Assembly (NCBI GenBank): GCA_020852035.1
Contig: JADZBR010000066.1
Coordinates: 1-14,876 of the forward strand
Direction of reading: 5' to 3'
Length of the DNA: 14,876 nucleotides
Source: Caulobacteraceae bacterium
Lineage (GTDB): Bacteria > Pseudomonadota > Alphaproteobacteria > Caulobacterales > Caulobacteraceae
Under the pieces are notes generated by a model. That model saw only the letters and a list, made by a program, of their open reading frames with translations, was not told where the DNA came from and ran no database searches. Both the position numbers and the translations under genes were made by a program. How positions within the stretch are numbered: position 1 is the first letter of the stretch; each line of letters begins with the position of its first letter. Shown here piece by piece: positions 7,457 through 14,586 of this stretch.

Positions 7457-9225
7457 AAGCTCTGCCCGATCGAGAGGTAGATCTGGAACGAGGGGTCGCC
7501 CTCGCGCTTGTCCAGCGGGATGGCGATATCGGCGCGGATCGGGCCGAAGCCGAGATTGTAGCGCACCCCGATGCCGGCCCCGACGCTGAGGTCGCGCCCC
7601 TTCGGGAACTGGTCCTCGCCCACGGCCCCGGCGTCGACGAAAGCCGCCAGCCCCCAGCGGCGGGTCAGGTCGTGGCGCAGCTCAACCGATCCTTCGATCA
7701 GCGAGCGCCCGCCGCTGGGCGTGTTGTCCGGAAAGCGCGGTCCCACCCCCTGGTAGCTGTAGCCGCGCACCGACCCGCCGCCGCCGGCGAAGAAGCGCCG
7801 CGAGGTCGGAACGTCGGCCAGGGTTCCGCCGACGATGGCGCCCAGCCGCAGGCGCGAGGCCAGCACGGTGCGCGCCTCCGCGCCGAACGGCAGGTAGTAG
7901 GAGCCCTGCGCTTGTCCTTTGAGGTAAGGCACATTGGTGTCGCCGACGACCAGGGTGGGTTCGGCGCGCGCCTCCACGCGCCAGCCGCGGCGCGGGTCCA
8001 GCGGATCATTGGAGCGGTCGAGAGAAAGGGCGCCCAGCCCGGTCAGCAGGACGAGGTCGCGCTGGCGGTCGACCAGGCCGAAGGCGTCCTCGTCCACCTC
8101 TTCCAGCTTGGAATAGTCCACCGAGGCGCCGAGGGTGACGAAGGAGGTCTTGCCGTAGCGGCGGGTGACGTCGGCGCGCACGCCCGCGCCCAGTTCCTCG
8201 TAGGCGTCGGTGTTCATCTGGAAGGCGCCCACGCCCAGCTTCAGCGTCTGCTGGGGGCGGCGCCAGTGCGGCAGGGCGAGTTCCAGGTCGAGGCGCTGTT
8301 CCAGCTCGGCGAGCCGCCCCCGCAGCGCCAGGGTGTCCGCCCGTCCGAGCACGTTGTAGCGCGTCCAGCGCCCGTCGATGCCTACGCCCTCGCTGGTGGA
8401 ATAGCCGGCCCCGAGCTCGATGGTCCGCCTGGCCCGGTCGGACAGGCTGACAATCACCGGGCGCAGGCCGTCGGGGGTGCGCTGCGCCTTGGGCGCGAGG
8501 GCGACGGTGACCGAATCGTAGACCCCGGTATCCAGGAGCCGCCGTTCGAGTTCGGCCACGTCCTTGGGGTCGTAGACTTCGCCTGGCCGCCAGGGCGCGA
8601 GCGCAAGGACCCAGGCGCGGTTGGTCCGCCCCTGGGTGGTCAGGTCCACGCCGTCCAGCCGCACTAGCTCGCCCGCGGCGATGCGGAAGGTGGGGCGCAC
8701 GGAACGGTCGGCATGGTCGACCACCACCTCGCGCGGGGCGGCCACGACGTCTGCGTAGCCGCGGTTCTGCACCAGGGCGACGATGCGGCCCTCGGCGGCG
8801 AGGATATCGGCGGAGCGACCGGGCGCGCCGTCCGGCAGGCCCGCGGCTGCCTCGGCGGCCTGCGCCACCTCGGTGACCGGCGGGTCGTCGACCCAGTCGA
8901 TATTGGTGTCCTGGATCTCGAAGCGCGGACCTGGCGTGGCGCGGACCACCGCATGCGGCGGGTCGGCTTCGGCCACGTCGGGCTCGATCTCGTAGCCGTA
9001 GTAGCCTTCCGAGCGCAGCACAGCGATGGCGGACTGCGCCGCGTCCCGCGCCCGGCGGCGGGCCTCGAAGCGGGTCTCGGCGGGCCGGCTGGCATCGCCG
9101 ATCGCCCGCTGGATGGCGGCGCGCAGGGTGTCGTCCTCGACGCCCTCGACGACGGCCTTGGGTTCGGCGGCGTAGGCCGGCGCGGCGATCGCGAGGCCGG
9201 CCAAGACGAGGAAGCTGCGTCGCAC
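7453..9225 (-). CDS. tamA: TamA-like Omp85/BamA-family outer-membrane protein
   Basis: The 590-residue protein is the outer-membrane partner of TamB. It starts with a signal peptide (MRRSFLVLAGLAIAAPAYA, cleavage after residue 19). POTRA-type domains follow over about residues 25-215, including an N-terminal segment with EGVEDDTLRAAIQRA and later GELVRLDGVDL and PGEVYDPKDVAELERRLLDTG. A 16-stranded Omp85 barrel would occupy about 240-590. The loop-6 signature VRGY is at residues 486-489 (FAGGGGSVRGYSYQGVG). The protein ends in a barrel-type strand with terminal phenylalanine (IYLSIGQSF). The start is GTG at 9225, which begins the signal peptide directly; AAGGAA lies about 10 bases upstream. 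The stop overlaps the tamB start, forming a two-gene operon. Length is close to E. coli TamA (577). Confidence 0.93.
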   Translation of the reverse strand: MRRSFLVLAGLAIAAPAYAAEPKAVVEGVEDDTLRAAIQRAIGDASRPAETRFEARRRARDAAQSAIAVLRSEGYYGYEIEPDVAEADPPHAVVRATPGPRFEIQDTNIDWVDDPPVTEVAQAAEAAAGLPDGAPGRSADILAAEGRIVALVQNRGYADVVAAPREVVVDHADRSVRPTFRIAAGELVRLDGVDLTTQGRTNRAWVLALAPWRPGEVYDPKDVAELERRLLDTGVYDSVTVALAPKAQRTPDGLRPVIVSLSDRARRTIELGAGYSTSEGVGIDGRWTRYNVLGRADTLALRGRLAELEQRLDLELALPHWRRPQQTLKLGVGAFQMNTDAYEELGAGVRADVTRRYGKTSFVTLGASVDYSKLEEVDEDAFGLVDRQRDLVLLTGLGALSLDRSNDPLDPRRGWRVEARAEPTLVVGDTNVPYLKGQAQGSYYLPFGAEARTVLASRLRLGAIVGGTLADVPTSRRFFAGGGGSVRGYSYQGVGPRFPDNTPSGGRSLIEGSVELRHDLTRRWGLAAFVDAGAVGEDQFPKGRDLSVGAGIGVRYNLGFGPIRADIAIPLDKREGDPSFQIYLSIGQSF

Positions 9226-9269
9226 GCCGCGTGATTTCCTTATGCGATTCCAGCACGCGCCCCTCGGCC

Positions 9270-9298
9270 GGTGTAGCCGCCGCCGCAGGGCGTGTCAC
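9270..9298 (-). promoter_or_regulatory. Candidate tamA promoter
   Basis: On the minus strand GTGACA (9293-9298, 5/6 to TTGACA) is followed after 17 bases by TACACC (9270-9275, 3/6). It is embedded in GCTACACC, which resembles the Caulobacter-type -10 (GCTANAWC). Transcription would begin near 9263, about 38 nt before the GTG start. The match is by eye and modest. Confidence 0.33.
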
Positions 9299-9482
9299 CC
9301 GTGCGAGCCCCCCACGACGGCGAGAGCGCTTGGCATATGCGCAGAACCTGCTCAATTGTTGGGCGGGCCGTGGGCGTCCGGACCGATGGCCGAACGCTGG
9401 CGCATTCGTCCGGACCCCAGGGCCTCGACGAGCGTATAGCGGCCTTAAGGACGGCGACGGAGGACGGGTTTCAGTCTTGTCT
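9299..9482 (+). promoter_or_regulatory. Divergent regulatory region upstream of the ATP-grasp operon, with paired GTCCGGAC palindromes
   Basis: The gene-free stretch between tamA and the ATP-grasp gene shows two identical CGTCCGGACC decamers (9375-9384 and 9407-9416). Each contains the perfect palindrome GTCCGGAC, and they are spaced 32 bp apart, about three helical turns. Downstream is a possible -10, TATAGC (9435-9440), which would put the palindromes near -35 and -67. An alternative promoter, TTGGCA (9330-9335) with TCAATT (9352-9357), lies upstream of both. A GGAGGA at 9459-9464 sits 18 bases before the chosen ATG. No coding sequence is convincing here. Confidence 0.35.
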
Positions 9483-10961
9483 ATGGCGCGGGAGGCGACG
9501 GCCGAGACGGGGACAAGGCCCCTGCCCGCGCCGGGAATCTATGACGAGATGCTCGCCGAGGACGGCTCGATCCGCCCTCACTACGCCCGCCTGCAATCAC
9601 GCATCGACACCTTGACCCACGAGGACCTGGCCGAACGGCAGCGCACGCTGGAGCGGTTCTTCCTGCTGCAAGGCATCACCTTCACGGTCTATGGCGCGGA
9701 AAGCACGACCGAGCGGATTATCCCGACCGACCTTCTGCCGCGCATCATCCCGGCCTCCGAATGGGCGACCATCGAGGCAGGGCTCACCCAGCGCCTGCGG
9801 GCCATGAACATGTTCCTGGCCGACATCTACTCCGAGCAGCAGATCCTGATGGACGGGGTCGCGCCGCGCGAGCTGGTGCTCGGCGCGCCGAGCTACCGGC
9901 GCGAGATGCAGAACCTCTATGTGCCCAACAAAGCCTATGTGAACGTCTGCGGCTCCGATCTCATCCGCCAGCCGGACGGCGAGTTCGTGGTGCTGGAGGA
10001 CAACCTGCGCGTCCCCTCCGGCGTCTCCTACATGCTGGCCAACCGCGAGGCGGCCAAGCGCACCTTCCCGGGCACCTTCAGGGCGATGGGCGTGCGTCCC
10101 GTCGACCGCTATCCGGACATGCTGCTGGCCACCCTGAAGAGCATGACCGCCGACTGGCGGCCGAACCCGCAGGTCGTGGTGATGACGCCCGGCGTCTACA
10201 ACTCGGCCTATTTCGAGCATGCCTATCTCGCCCGGCTGATGGGCGCGCCGCTGGTCGAGGGCCGCGACCTCGTGGTGCACGACAACCATGTCTACATGCG
10301 CACCACCACGGGCCTGCGGCGGGTGGACGTGATCTACCGCCGCGTGGACGACGACTTCATCGACCCCCTCACCTTCCGGCGCGATTCCGGCCTGGGCGTC
10401 GCCGGCCTCTTCAACGCCTACCGGGCCGGCAATGTGGTGATCTGCAACGCGCCCGGCACCGGCGTGGCGGATGACAAGGCGGTCTACGCCTACGTGCCGC
10501 ACATCATCCGCTACTACCTCGGCGAGGACCCGATCCTGCACAACGTCGAGACCTACCTGTGCCGCGAGCCGAGCCAGCTCAGTCACGTCCTGGCCAACCT
10601 CGACAAGCTGGTGGTCAAGGCGGTCGGCGAAAGCGGCGGCTACGGCATGCTGATCGGCCCCCACTCGACCAAAAAGCAGCGCGACGAGTTCACCGCCAAG
10701 CTGAAGGCCAATCCGGACAACTACATCGCCCAGCCGACCATCAACCTCTCCACCGCCCCTTGCATCATCGGCACGGAGCTGGAGCCGCGGCACGTGGACC
10801 TTCGGCCCTTCGTCCTCTCCGGCGAGAAGATCGTGGTCACCCCCGGCGCCCTCACCCGCGTGGCGCTGACCAAGGGCTCGCTGGTGGTCAATTCCAGCCA
10901 GGGCGGCGGCTCGAAGGACACCTGGGTGCTCTCCGACGACAAGCGGGGCGCCAAGCCATGA
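9483..10961 (+). CDS. Circularly permuted type 2 ATP-grasp protein (DUF404/DUF407)
   Basis: The 492-residue cytosolic protein belongs to the circularly permuted ATP-grasp family (CP_ATPgrasp, former DUF404/DUF407), predicted ATP-dependent carboxylate-amine ligases. Recognisable blocks are YGAESTTERIIPTDLLPRII, QRLRAMNMFLADIY, DGEFVVLEDNLRVPSGVSYM, VVMTPGVYNSAYFEHAYLAR, RVDVIYRRVDDDFIDPL, GVADDKAVYAYVPHIIRYYL, VVKAVGESGGYGMLIGP (K379 and the glycine-rich loop, likely ATP-binding), YIAQPTINLSTAPC and PRHVDLRPFVLSG. Conserved sequence starts around PGIYDEML. ATG at 9483 is the best start, though its Shine-Dalgarno (GGAGGA, 9459-9464) is distant; TTG at 9477 has better spacing. The stop overlaps the alpha-E start as ATGA. 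The family makes an amide bond to an unknown substrate; the family call is secure, the reaction is not. Confidence 0.93.
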   Translation: MAREATAETGTRPLPAPGIYDEMLAEDGSIRPHYARLQSRIDTLTHEDLAERQRTLERFFLLQGITFTVYGAESTTERIIPTDLLPRIIPASEWATIEAGLTQRLRAMNMFLADIYSEQQILMDGVAPRELVLGAPSYRREMQNLYVPNKAYVNVCGSDLIRQPDGEFVVLEDNLRVPSGVSYMLANREAAKRTFPGTFRAMGVRPVDRYPDMLLATLKSMTADWRPNPQVVVMTPGVYNSAYFEHAYLARLMGAPLVEGRDLVVHDNHVYMRTTTGLRRVDVIYRRVDDDFIDPLTFRRDSGLGVAGLFNAYRAGNVVICNAPGTGVADDKAVYAYVPHIIRYYLGEDPILHNVETYLCREPSQLSHVLANLDKLVVKAVGESGGYGMLIGPHSTKKQRDEFTAKLKANPDNYIAQPTINLSTAPCIIGTELEPRHVDLRPFVLSGEKIVVTPGALTRVALTKGSLVVNSSQGGGSKDTWVLSDDKRGAKP

Positions 10962-11902
10962 TGCTCGCCCGCGTGGCCGACAGCCTCTACTGGATGGGCC
11001 GCTATGTGGAGCGGGCCGAGCACCTGTGCCGGCTCTCCGACGTGATGCTGACCGCCACGCTGGACCGCACCGAAGCGGCGACCCAGGTGGCGCGGATCGC
11101 CATGAGCTCGGTCGGCGATCTGGACGAGACGCGAGCCGCCGAACCCTATGAAGCCGCCGTGGGCCTGGTGCTCGACCGTGACGATCCGGCCTCGGTCTTC
11201 ACCTCCCTGGCCCGCGCCCGCGAGAACGCCCGCCAGGTGCGCGACCAGATCACCACCGAAACCTGGGAGCGGCTCAACGTCCTCTTCCTGAGAATGACCT
11301 CGCCGGATGCGGCCGAAGCCTTCGCCGACGGCTCCTCGGCCTTCCTGCACGACACCATCGCCGACCTGCACATGTTCAAGGGCGCGGCCGACGCCACGAT
11401 GGCGCATGGCGAAGGCTGGCGGTTCCTGCTGATCGGCGTCTACCTGGAACGCGCCCAGTTGATCGCGCGCCTCCTGGAGGTCTGTTTCGGCGACCCCAAA
11501 CGCCGGGCCGTCACCGACCATTTCGCGCTCACCAGCCTGCTGCGCATGGCCTGCGCGCTGGAGCCCTACCTGCGGGTCTACACGGCCGACCTGCAGCCCC
11601 GCTACATTCTCGAGTTCCTGCTGTTCGACGACGATTTCCCGCGCTCCCTGCGCTTCTGCACGGCGCAGATGGAAAGCCACCTCGCCGGCGTCAGCCGCCA
11701 CTTCGAAGAGGCCGGCCAGATGAGCCCCGAGCGGCTGGCGGGGCGGCTGAAGGCCCGCTTGCAATACGCCGACATGGACGAGCTGGCCTCGATGGGGGCC
11801 CACGCCCTCCTGACCACGGTGGCCGGCGAATGCGCCAAGATCCACGACGCGATCTACAACACCTTCGTGGCGTATCCGCTCGAGATGAGGTTGCCGGCGT
11901 GA
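10958..11902 (+). CDS. Alpha-E domain-containing protein (DUF403)
   Basis: The 314-residue, mostly alpha-helical protein belongs to the Alpha-E family (former DUF403). The N-terminal hallmark MLARVADSLYWMGRYVERAE is followed by helix-rich segments rich in Arg, Glu and Leu: RENARQVRDQITTETWERLN, FLLIGVYLERAQLIARLLE, LRMACALEPYLRVYTADLQP and LLFDDDFPRSLRFC. No signal peptide or membrane segment is apparent. Family members sit beside, or fused to, circularly permuted ATP-grasp enzymes. Their biochemical role is unknown; an accessory or substrate-binding role in the ligase step is an inference. The start is the first of two tandem ATGs (10958 or 10961), overlapping the ATP-grasp stop, so the two genes are translationally coupled and the proteins probably interact. 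Confidence 0.93.
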   Translation: MMLARVADSLYWMGRYVERAEHLCRLSDVMLTATLDRTEAATQVARIAMSSVGDLDETRAAEPYEAAVGLVLDRDDPASVFTSLARARENARQVRDQITTETWERLNVLFLRMTSPDAAEAFADGSSAFLHDTIADLHMFKGAADATMAHGEGWRFLLIGVYLERAQLIARLLEVCFGDPKRRAVTDHFALTSLLRMACALEPYLRVYTADLQPRYILEFLLFDDDFPRSLRFCTAQMESHLAGVSRHFEEAGQMSPERLAGRLKARLQYADMDELASMGAHALLTTVAGECAKIHDAIYNTFVAYPLEMRLPA

Positions 11903-11904
11903 GA

Positions 11905-11949
11905 ATGAATGAACCTTTCCCTCCCGTCGGTGGCGGGGAGGGATAAGAG
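11905..11949 (+). promoter_or_regulatory. Shine-Dalgarno-sequestering hairpin and 13-codon mini-ORF before the transglutaminase gene
   Basis: The 47-nt gap after alpha-E holds an 8-bp perfect stem, TCCCTCCC (11918-11925) with GGGAGGGA (11936-11943), around a 10-nt loop. The right arm contains GGAGGG, an ideal Shine-Dalgarno with 7 bases to the ATG at 11950, so the folded mRNA would hide it. A tiny frame, ATG at 11905 to TAA at 11944-11946 (MNEPFPPVGGGEG), passes through the stem and stops 3 nt before the ATG. Ribosomes translating it, or finishing alpha-E 2 nt upstream of it, could open the stem. The stem is seen directly; regulation is inferred. Confidence 0.5.
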
Positions 11950-12936
11950 ATGCTGCTCGAAGTCCGCCACGTCACCCAGTACCACTACGACCGGCCGGTG
12001 CGCGAAAGCGTCATGGAGGTCTGGATGCAGCCGCAGAAGGCGGCGCGTCAGCGGCTGGTCAGTTTCGAGCTCGACCTCGATCCGGCCGCGCAGCTCTTCT
12101 CCTATCCCGATACCTTCGGCAATGCGGTCTACCATTTCGACGTGCCGCAACCCCACGACCGGCTGACGATCGTCGCCCGCTCGGCGGTGGAGACCCAGAC
12201 GCCGCAACCCCTGCCCGAGGCGCTGGACATGGGCGAATGGGATCGGTTGAAGAGCGACTTCGTGCGCGGCGAAACCTTCGACTTCCTGCGGCCGCACGGC
12301 TTTGTCCGCGAGACCGACGCGCTCCGCACCTTCATGGCCGAGCGGGGCCTGGACGAGCTTCGGCGACGCGATCCGCTGACGGCGATCCGCCGCCTTTCGC
12401 AGACCATCTACGAATCCTTCGATTACGAAGCCGGTGTGACCGGAGCCGACAGCCCCATCGACCTCGCCATCTCGGCGGGCCGCGGCGTCTGTCAGGACTT
12501 CGCCCACATCATGATCGCCGCCTGCCGCAGCTGGGGCGTCCCGACGCGGTATGTCTCCGGCTACCTCTTCACCGACCGCAAGGCCGGCGACCGCTCCGAC
12601 CCCGACGCCACCCACGCCTGGGCAGAGGTGTTCCTGCCCAGCCTGCGCTGGGTGGGGTTCGACCCGACCAACAACACCCTGACCGGCGAGCGGCACATCA
12701 GCGTCGCCTTCGGCCGTGACTATTCGGACGTGCCGCCCTCGCGCGGCGTCTACAAGGGCGAGGCCGAGAGTCAGCTGGGCGTCGCCGTCTCGGTGCGGCG
12801 GGCCCGAGCGGCGATGACCGAGCCGGAGTTCCTGCGCATCGCCAAGCCATCCTTCACCGGCGCCCGACGGCGCGTGTCGCCCAGCGCCGCACTGGAGGCC
12901 CAGCAGCGTCAGCAGCAACAACAGCAGCAGCAGTAA
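11950..12936 (+). CDS. Transglutaminase-like cysteine peptidase/amidase family protein
   Basis: The 328-residue protein has a bacterial transglutaminase N-terminal domain (about residues 1-90, starting LLEVRHVTQYHYDRPVRES) and a transglutaminase-core domain. The papain-like catalytic triad is intact: C181 in GRGVCQDFAH, H222 in DATHAWAEVFLP and D238 in VGFDPTNN. The 41 and 16 residue spacings suit the family. No signal peptide is seen, so it is probably cytosolic. Family members can cleave or form amide bonds; with an ATP-grasp ligase next door, processing or removal of an amide-linked product is a reasonable inference. ATG at 11950 has an ideal GGAGGG Shine-Dalgarno. The protein ends with an unusual QQR plus eight-glutamine tail. 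It is the last gene of the operon and abuts the convergent TadG-like gene. Confidence 0.94.
   Translation: MLLEVRHVTQYHYDRPVRESVMEVWMQPQKAARQRLVSFELDLDPAAQLFSYPDTFGNAVYHFDVPQPHDRLTIVARSAVETQTPQPLPEALDMGEWDRLKSDFVRGETFDFLRPHGFVRETDALRTFMAERGLDELRRRDPLTAIRRLSQTIYESFDYEAGVTGADSPIDLAISAGRGVCQDFAHIMIAACRSWGVPTRYVSGYLFTDRKAGDRSDPDATHAWAEVFLPSLRWVGFDPTNNTLTGERHISVAFGRDYSDVPPSRGVYKGEAESQLGVAVSVRRARAAMTEPEFLRIAKPSFTGARRRVSPSAALEAQQRQQQQQQQQ
12901..12933 (+). repeat. CAG/CAA repeat encoding a C-terminal polyglutamine tail
   Basis: Eleven in-frame codons, ten of them glutamine (eight CAG, two CAA) and one CGT, end the transglutaminase-like gene just before its TAA. The tract is a simple trinucleotide run suited to slippage. 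The two CAA and one CGT interruptions mean it is not a pure microsatellite. Confidence 0.85.
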
Positions 12937-14586
12937 TCAGGCGACCAGCACCGCCGGCCGGCAGCTGATCCCGTTCATCCGCACATCCGCCTCGCCCAGA
13001 CCGACGCCAAGCAGCGACGTCAGCGAGTTGACCACGCCGTCCAGCGGCGCGGCGAGCGTCTGCAGCACCGCGCGCAGCAGACTGGTGACCGGACCCTGGC
13101 CGAGCACGATCCCCAGGCCCAGCAGGTCCACGCGCAGATCGAGCCCGCCGAGCAGCGAACTCACTGAGGCCCGGACGATGTCGTCGGTCGCCACCGTTTT
13201 GGTCACCCCGCCCTCGATGTCGGTCCCGGCGAAGGCGACGGTCTTCCACGTCTCGCCGCCGAGATCGGCCCGCGCCAGCGCCGACGCCTTCAGCAGCGGG
13301 GTGGTGATCAACTGCGCGCGGCTCACGGTCAGGGGCTGCTGGAAGTCGTCGAGCCTGGAGACATCCACCTCGCCGATGGCGGCGAAGCCGACACTGGGAC
13401 GCACCGACAACTCCCCACTGCGGCCGGCGCAATTCAGGGCATGCAGCCGGGCCTCGGCGGACGCAGCCTCGACAATCAGCGGCAGCTTCACCTGCGCCGC
13501 GCCGGCCAGCGCCAGCAGGCCGCTCGCCGGCGTCTTCGCTTCGACGTAGAGGCGGGTCTGGGCGGTTCGCACGATCACCTCGCGGCTGTCGGTGATCGCC
13601 AGCCAGGCCGAACCGGCCGGCGGTTCGCCGACGGCCAGCCAGACATCGACGTCCGCCAGACCGGGGACGCCCGCGCCGAGATCGAGCTTCACCTGCCGCT
13701 CGCCGCCCGCCAGTTGCAGCATGGCGTTGGTCAGGCCGAGCGCGTTCAGCGCCACCCCGGCTCCCGCCGCGCGGTCCTGCGCGCCGTAGGGGCCAAGGTC
13801 GAACAGCCCCTTGAGGTCCACCGGCAGGTCGCCCGTCGCCTGCGCCAGGGCGCGCACGGCCGCCGCGGCGCGGTCCTCGCCCTGGTCGTCCAGCAGCCGC
13901 GCCAGCGGGCCGAGCGCCTGCAGGCCGCTGATCCGCGTGCGGAGCACCTCGTCATAGGAAGCGCCGTCCAGTTGCAGGTCGGTGGAGAGGGCGTCGAGGT
14001 AGTCGAAGAGCTGCACATCGGCCTTGAGCAGGGCCTCATAGTCCATCACCGAGAGGTTCACCTCGCTGCCGGTGAGCCCGCTGAGCAGGGCGTTGGCCAC
14101 CCCTCCGTTCAGCGAGGCGAGCCTTGAGCCGATGGAGAAGCTGGCCAGTTCCGCTCGCGCCGCCGTGCCGGTGCGCGCGATCTCGACCGGCCGGTCGCCG
14201 ATCAGCAGGCGGGCGAAGAACAGCTGCGCCGGCGCGCGCAGGGTGACGCGGGCGGCGTTGGGCGGGGCCGCGCCAGCGGCGAACCGGGCGTCGGCCGCCT
14301 TCTCTGGATCCGGGGCGTAGACGCCGGTCGACACCTGCGTCGCGACCGCGCCGCTGGGCCAGCCATTGGCCGCCACCGTGGCCTCCGCCGCCGCCTGGGC
14401 GCCCGTCAGGTCGTCAGCCGCGCTGATGGCGGCCAGGTCGGCCATGCCCTGCAGCTTGCGCGCCTGCAGGAACATCGCCCCAAGGTCGACCGCCACCGCC
14501 AGGAATCCGACCACCGCCACCATCGAGGCCGCCGCCAGGATCGACACCGCCCCGCGCGCATCGCGCCGCCATCGGGTCAGCCGCAT
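12937..14586 (-). CDS. TadG-like pilus assembly protein (Flp/Tad locus)
   Basis: The 549-residue protein starts MRLTRWRRDARGAVSILAAA and continues VAVVGFLAVAVDLGAMF. This is the TadG-type N-terminus: a basic cytoplasmic end, one transmembrane helix (about residues 14-36), then QARKLQGMADLAAISAADDL. Most of the protein would be outside the inner membrane. The C-terminal half is rich in Leu/Gly/Ala, with SLLGGLDLRVDLLGLGIVLG and a final GVGLGEADVRMNGISCRPAVL. Two cysteines, in LNCAGRS and GISCRP, could form a disulfide. I see no von Willebrand A domain (no DxSxS metal site), unlike vWA-containing TadG proteins. ATG at 14586 shares one base with the stop of the upstream TadE-like gene (TGATG), so they are coupled. 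A role in Tad pilus assembly is inferred from family and neighbour. Confidence 0.82.
   Translation of the reverse strand: MRLTRWRRDARGAVSILAAASMVAVVGFLAVAVDLGAMFLQARKLQGMADLAAISAADDLTGAQAAAEATVAANGWPSGAVATQVSTGVYAPDPEKAADARFAAGAAPPNAARVTLRAPAQLFFARLLIGDRPVEIARTGTAARAELASFSIGSRLASLNGGVANALLSGLTGSEVNLSVMDYEALLKADVQLFDYLDALSTDLQLDGASYDEVLRTRISGLQALGPLARLLDDQGEDRAAAAVRALAQATGDLPVDLKGLFDLGPYGAQDRAAGAGVALNALGLTNAMLQLAGGERQVKLDLGAGVPGLADVDVWLAVGEPPAGSAWLAITDSREVIVRTAQTRLYVEAKTPASGLLALAGAAQVKLPLIVEAASAEARLHALNCAGRSGELSVRPSVGFAAIGEVDVSRLDDFQQPLTVSRAQLITTPLLKASALARADLGGETWKTVAFAGTDIEGGVTKTVATDDIVRASVSSLLGGLDLRVDLLGLGIVLGQGPVTSLLRAVLQTLAAPLDGVVNSLTSLLGVGLGEADVRMNGISCRPAVLVA

Noticed and set aside
9330..9345. 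Possible sigma-54 site (TTGGCATATGCGCAGA)
   Set aside because: The TGGC half is present, but the TTGC half at the required distance is missing.
8006..9355. 449-codon minus-strand frame overlapping tamA in another frame
   Set aside because: Arg/Gly/Ala-rich shadow. The tamA frame has a signal peptide, the VRGY motif and a terminal phenylalanine.
9444..9450. Possible CtrA half-site (TTAA near 9445)
   Set aside because: Only one TTAA is present; no partner is found at the 7-base spacing required for a full box.
9231..9482. Upstream extension of the ATP-grasp gene by 84 codons
   Set aside because: The extension is unlike the family, overlaps the tamA promoter region and has no ribosome site. 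Family similarity begins shortly after ATG 9483.
11854..12921. 355-codon minus-strand frame opposite the transglutaminase gene
   Set aside because: No motifs, while the plus-strand frame has an intact catalytic triad and ribosome site.
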